Source: Chryseobacterium sp. LAM-KRS1 (GTDB lineage Bacteria; Bacteroidota; Bacteroidia; Flavobacteriales; Weeksellaceae). Taken from it: a DNA stretch of 64,000 nt. Position 1 is the first letter of the stretch. The number at the start of each line of letters is the position of its first letter. This document shows positions 61,361-64,000 of this stretch, one piece after another. The position numbers and the translations under genes are program-made. The DNA lies in NCBI RefSeq assembly GCF_013184525.1, contig NZ_JAAOIZ010000003.1, forward strand, positions 1-64,000, written 5' to 3'. The notes beneath the pieces were generated by a model. That model was given only the letters and a program-made list of their open reading frames with translations. It was not told the DNA's origin and did no database searches.

Positions 61361-61900
61361 ATGACAGAATTTAAGAAGTTAGAAAAACTGATATCTGACC
61401 CAACAGTCAATTGGGGACTTAATGGATATGAGACAGATACGATATTTGTTGTTTCCGCCATTGCGATGGGTAATACTTTTGAATTTTCATTAAGAGAGAA
61501 AAAACAGCATTATAAAAAAACCTGGGAAACAGGTCCTGATGAGATTAATGATCTCAATGGGGTTATAAAGCAGGGACACTCTTTCGGGGCCTTTATCGAT
61601 GGTGAACTTGTAGGCTGGCTTATTGCTGAATTCCGGGAGTGGAATAATAGTTTTTATATTGAAAATATTTTAATCAGTGAAAAGTTTAGAGGACAGGATA
61701 TTGGAAAACAACTGATTAAAAAGGCAAACAGAGAAGCCCGGGATTTAAATTGCAGAATCGTAGAACTGGAAACCCAAAACACCAACTACCCTGCCATAAA
61801 ATTTTATCTGCGTGCAGGATTTAGTTTTACTGGGATCAATACAAAACTCTATAATGACTCTACGGAAACAGCAATATACATGAGCTTTGATGTCTTATAG
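61361..61900 (+). CDS. GNAT family N-acetyltransferase
   Basis: 179 residues. Acetyl-CoA site is KFRGQDIGKQLIKKA (R-G-x-x-I-G-K), followed by CRIVELETQNTNYPAIKFYLRAGFSFTGI. This is the streptothricin-acetyltransferase-like pattern (SatA/NatA4-type), but resistance cannot be claimed from motifs. Convergent with hxlR, whose stop lies 2 bases beyond this gene's stop. Confidence 0.88.
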   Translation: MTEFKKLEKLISDPTVNWGLNGYETDTIFVVSAIAMGNTFEFSLREKKQHYKKTWETGPDEINDLNGVIKQGHSFGAFIDGELVGWLIAEFREWNNSFYIENILISEKFRGQDIGKQLIKKANREARDLNCRIVELETQNTNYPAIKFYLRAGFSFTGINTKLYNDSTETAIYMSFDVL

Positions 61901-61902
61901 CT

Positions 61903-62244
61903 CTACCATTCACTTAGAATTCTTGATCGGTGAGAAAGTCCCCAGAAGTGCAGCTCGTCCAAAACTTTTTCAAGGGACATGCCGTGCTCTGTAATGGAAT
62001 ATTCTACTTTAGGCGGAACAGTATCAAAAGCTTCCCTTTTTATCAGTTTATTTACCTCCAGAAGTTTCAACTCTTTGGACAGAATTTTATCTGTAATACC
62101 GGTTACTTCTTTAGAAAGTTCGCCAAATCTTTTGGGTTTTTCAGATAAAGAAAATAAAATTAATAATTTCCACTTTCCTTCTACTGCTTCAAGAGCATCC
62201 TTAATAGAAAGCATTGTCTTGGGGCATCCTCCTTTTGCCAGCAT
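61903..62244 (-). CDS. HxlR family transcriptional regulator
   Basis: 113 residues. The winged-helix of the HxlR family is plain: CPKTMLSIKDALEAVEGKWKLLILF with the conserved N-terminal Cys7, RFGELSKEVTGITDKILSKELKLLE (recognition helix), then the wing VEYSITEHG. HxlR regulators of the YodB/QorR group sense quinones or other electrophiles by that Cys. Two palindromic sites lie between it and the divergent doxX gene, so it probably controls doxX and itself. Confidence 0.92.
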   Translation of the reverse strand: MLAKGGCPKTMLSIKDALEAVEGKWKLLILFSLSEKPKRFGELSKEVTGITDKILSKELKLLEVNKLIKREAFDTVPPKVEYSITEHGMSLEKVLDELHFWGLSHRSRILSEW

Positions 62245-62263
62245 AACTTATTGATTTCATTAT

Positions 62264-62283
62264 TACTTTCCGGCCGGAAAGTA
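62264..62283. promoter_or_regulatory. Operator 1 for HxlR-type regulator
   Basis: TACTTTCCGG-CCGGAAAGTA, a perfect 20-bp palindrome starting 20 bases upstream of the hxlR ATG. The TACT...AGTA ends match what is known of YodB/HypR/QorR-type HxlR sites. Confidence 0.65.
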
Positions 62284-62301
62284 CTATCCAAAGGGAAAGT
62301 A
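62282..62301. promoter_or_regulatory. Operator 2 for HxlR-type regulator
   Basis: TACTATCCAA-AGGGAAAGTA, an imperfect version of operator 1 with the same TACTnTCC...GGAnAGTA arms. It shares TA with operator 1, so the centres are 18 bases apart. This suggests tandem dimer binding. Confidence 0.6.
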
Positions 62302-62326
62302 ACCATGGCCGCATAACAAATGTAAG

Positions 62327-62334
62327 TAATTTTG
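62327..62334 (+). promoter_or_regulatory. -7 promoter element (TAATTTTG) of doxX
   Basis: TAATTTTG fits TAnnTTTG. It lies 26 bases downstream of operator 2 and 28 bases before the doxX ATG. The operators would therefore overlap or flank the -33 region and repress. Confidence 0.4.
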
Positions 62335-62362
62335 AATCATTAAAATCAATAGATCATTAGAA

Positions 62363-62750
62363 ATGAAAACCTCAAAAATTTTAAACATTACAATTTGGGC
62401 TGCAAAAATCTTTTTATCCGTTTCACTACTTTGGGCAGCCTCTATGAAATTATTTCCAGCCTGCTGAAACATTAGCTCAAATGTGGCCATGGACTGAACA
62501 AAACCGTAGTTTGGTTTTGGTAACAGGAATTATTGATGCGGTGGCTGCGATCGGGATTCTTCTTCCTGATCTGATAACACTCAAATCAAGGCTTACCTTA
62601 TACACAGCATATGGAATAATTATACTGATGATTTTCGCAAGTGTATTTCATATTTCACGGGGAGAAGCAGGACAAATTGGTATAAATATATTTTTTCTGC
62701 TGGTGGCTCTGTTTATTATCTGGACGAAAAAGAGATGCTCTCATTTTTAA
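62363..62750 (+). pseudogene. DoxX family membrane protein, frameshifted
   Basis: The ATG at 62363 opens a good DoxX start (ILNITIWAAKIFLSVSLLWAASMKLF) but reaches TGA at 62465. The next frame continues perfectly from CAGCCTGCTGAA (PAETLAQMWPWTEQNRSLVLVTGIIDAVAAIGILLPDL) to 62750. A single extra C in the CC at 62456-62457 explains both. Joined, the protein would be about 128 residues with four membrane helices. DoxX-like proteins are linked to quinone and thiosulfate-type redox systems and are often under HxlR control. It may be a true inactivation, a phase-variable site or a sequencing error; the two-base run is too short for typical slippage. Confidence 0.75.
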
Positions 62751-62789
62751 CTCAATCGACAAAATCAATTAAAGATATTACAAATTCCA

Positions 62790-62822
62790 TTTTGTACCGA
62801 ACGGTACAATTACATACCTTTG
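62790..62822 (+). promoter_or_regulatory. tetR promoter with embedded operator
   Basis: A near-ideal Bacteroidetes promoter: TTTTG at 62790-62794 (-33), 20 bases, TACCTTTG at 62815-62822 (-7). The spacer is occupied by the perfect repeat TTGTACCG-AA-CGGTACAA (62792-62809), so a bound TetR dimer would cover the promoter. The transcript starts about 10-15 bases before the tetR ATG. Confidence 0.8.
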
Positions 62823-62841
62823 CTCTGTTAAATCATTCATC

Positions 62842-63426
62842 ATGGCAGGAAGACCTAAAATATTCGACGAGCATCAGGCAATTGAAAAGGCCACTGAAGT
62901 TTTCAGAGCAAAGGGATACGATGCATCTTCTGCAGACGAATTGCTTAATGCGATGGGGATAGGAAAAGGAAGTTTTTATCATGCCTTTAAAGGAGGAAAA
63001 CAGGAGCTTTATGTACGTTCCATTGAACAGTTTTCCGAAGGTTTTCTTAGTAGATTTGAGCAGCAGCTTTCAAATTCTGATAATGAAATTGAATTGATTA
63101 AAACATTTTTTTTACAGCTTTCCAAAAAACCTGATTGCGATAGAGAGACAGGTTGCTATCTTGGAAATGCTTTAGTACAGCTATCCGAAAAAGATATTGA
63201 AGCCAAACACATCTCAGGCGGGCTTCTGAAAAAGCTTCAGCAGACCTTTAAAAAATCGATCAAAAAAGCCCAGGACAACGGACAAATAAAAAATGCAGAA
63301 GATCCCGAAATTCTTGCGTGGCATCTCACCAATTTATGGAATGGACTTCATGTTACAAGACGTATGGAGAATTCATCTAAAACACTTCGATCAATCATTG
63401 AAATGAATTTGAAAGTGCTTGATTAA
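62842..63426 (+). CDS. TetR/AcrR family transcriptional regulator
   Basis: 194 residues. N-terminal HTH: ATEVFRAKGYDASSADELLNAMGIGKGSFYHAFKGGKQELYVRSI, the usual TetR recognition helix (GKGSFYHAF). The rest is a TetR C-terminal ligand domain (about 85-190) containing DRETGCYLGNALVQL, of the AcuR/LmrA-like class. Its operator in its own promoter implies autorepression. A sister operator lies in front of the SDR gene downstream, the probable target. Confidence 0.92.
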   Translation: MAGRPKIFDEHQAIEKATEVFRAKGYDASSADELLNAMGIGKGSFYHAFKGGKQELYVRSIEQFSEGFLSRFEQQLSNSDNEIELIKTFFLQLSKKPDCDRETGCYLGNALVQLSEKDIEAKHISGGLLKKLQQTFKKSIKKAQDNGQIKNAEDPEILAWHLTNLWNGLHVTRRMENSSKTLRSIIEMNLKVLD

Positions 63427-63442
63427 ATTTTTTTGAACAATT

Positions 63443-63460
63443 TTGTACTAAATAGTACAA
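63443..63460. promoter_or_regulatory. Second TetR operator, upstream of the SDR gene
   Basis: TTGTACTA-AA-TAGTACAA: perfect 8-bp arms around AA, the same length, spacing and outer TTGTAC/GTACAA as the site in the tetR promoter. It lies 30 bases before the SDR ATG and 17 bases after the tetR stop. Confidence 0.75.
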
Positions 63461-63489
63461 TATAAAATAAATATTTTAAACCAACAGTT

Positions 63490-64000
63490 ATGAACATTAC
63501 AAACAACACCATCCTTATCACAGGAGGAGGATCAGGAATCGGCTTAGAAATCGCAAAATTGTTAAATCCGTCCAATAAAATTATTATTGTAGGTAGAAAC
63601 AAAGAAAAACTTGACAATGCTGCTCAGGGATTGGAAAATGTATTCACTATTCAGGCAGACATCACTGATGAAAATGACATCAATCGTCTGATAGAAGAGA
63701 TCAAAATCAATTTTGGGACATTGAACATCCTGATTAATAATGCCGGCCATGCATATGCTTATACTTTATCGGACTCTTCTGACACCTATACTAAAGCGAT
63801 TGCAGAATTTACAACCAATTACTTTGCTCCTATACGACTTACTGAAAAATTACTCCCTTTACTGAAACAGCAAAACAACGCGGCAATAGTTAACGTATCC
63901 TCAATTGTTGCATTTATTCCGGGATCTCATGTGCCCACCTATTCGGATTCCAAGGCAGCTTTACATTCCTATACAAGATTATTGAGATATGAACTGGCAA
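63490..64000 (+). CDS. Short-chain dehydrogenase/reductase (3' end outside window)
   Basis: 170 residues visible, cut by the right edge. Classical SDR: cofactor loop TGGGSGIG (12-19), NNAG motif ILINNAGHA, catalytic Ser in VNVSSIVAF and Tyr-x-x-x-Lys in PTYSDSKAALHS. The early sequence IVGRNKEKLDNA is the NADPH/NADH-specific strand. The DltE-like SDRs of this class reduce unknown carbonyls and are commonly under TetR control. Preceded by a TetR operator. Confidence 0.9.
   Translation, partial: MNITNNTILITGGGSGIGLEIAKLLNPSNKIIIVGRNKEKLDNAAQGLENVFTIQADITDENDINRLIEEIKINFGTLNILINNAGHAYAYTLSDSSDTYTKAIAEFTTNYFAPIRLTEKLLPLLKQQNNAAIVNVSSIVAFIPGSHVPTYSDSKAALHSYTRLLRYELA

Noticed and set aside
61361..61900. 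Antibiotic resistance acetyltransferase
   Set aside because: The GNAT fold is clear but no motif identifies a drug substrate.

Overview
The window is AT-rich, gene-dense chromosomal DNA from a flavobacterium, most likely the Chryseobacterium/Elizabethkingia group (Bacteroidota). The reasons are: a SusC/SusD pair, gliding proteins GldB and GldC, C-terminal type IX secretion (T9SS) sorting domains, TAnnTTTG -7 promoter elements, HMG-CoA synthase (mevalonate pathway), CCC-motif and DUF5522 small proteins, and a PafA-type alkaline phosphatase like that known from Elizabethkingia meningoseptica. I see no rRNA, tRNA, CRISPR array, insertion sequence or prophage. The only clear RNA element is a cobalamin riboswitch.

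Layout. 1-6 kb: two secreted proteins and a lone SusCD nutrient-uptake pair. 6-16 kb: HMG-CoA synthase, a zinc-ribbon methyltransferase, an M1 aminopeptidase, a serine hydrolase, thymidylate synthase, a repeat-built secreted protein, a Gre-like factor and a GH13 lipoprotein. 16-23 kb: a PhoR/PhoB-like two-component pair divergent from a TonB receptor and a beta-helix lipoprotein. 23-28 kb: two paralogous amidohydrolases, one with an export signal and one without, around an AraC regulator. 28-37 kb: hemL, a LysM glucosaminidase, small membrane or metal-site proteins, a T9SS nuclease, an alcohol dehydrogenase and an Old Yellow Enzyme. 37-41 kb: cytidine deaminase, then riboswitch-btuB-btuG-like. 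41-46 kb: cca, tsaC, DinB, GNAT, DUF4440 and a transsulfuration enzyme. 46-54 kb: gldC, an ABC exporter whose permease is fused to a TlpA-like thioredoxin, gldB, two GNATs, nadE and a barnase / archaemetzincin-like protease / barstar operon. 54-60 kb: a T9SS surface protein, two TPR signalling proteins and pafA. 60-64 kb: an unknown gene, GNAT, HxlR, a frameshifted DoxX gene, TetR and an SDR oxidoreductase cut by the window edge.

Most striking. (1) The barnase-archaemetzincin-barstar operon puts a metalloprotease lipoprotein between a ribonuclease and its predicted inhibitor. The ribonuclease carries two cysteines at positions matching barnase 43 and 80. (2) An ABC-2 permease continues into a periplasmic DUF4369-like plus thioredoxin module (CGPC). 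(3) Two matched 18-bp operators flank tetR. (4) Two overlapping 20-bp operators lie between hxlR and doxX. (5) The btuB/btuG-like pair sits under a B12 riboswitch. Starts were moved to an internal ATG where the longest frame began at TTG or where the signal peptide fitted better; each case is noted.
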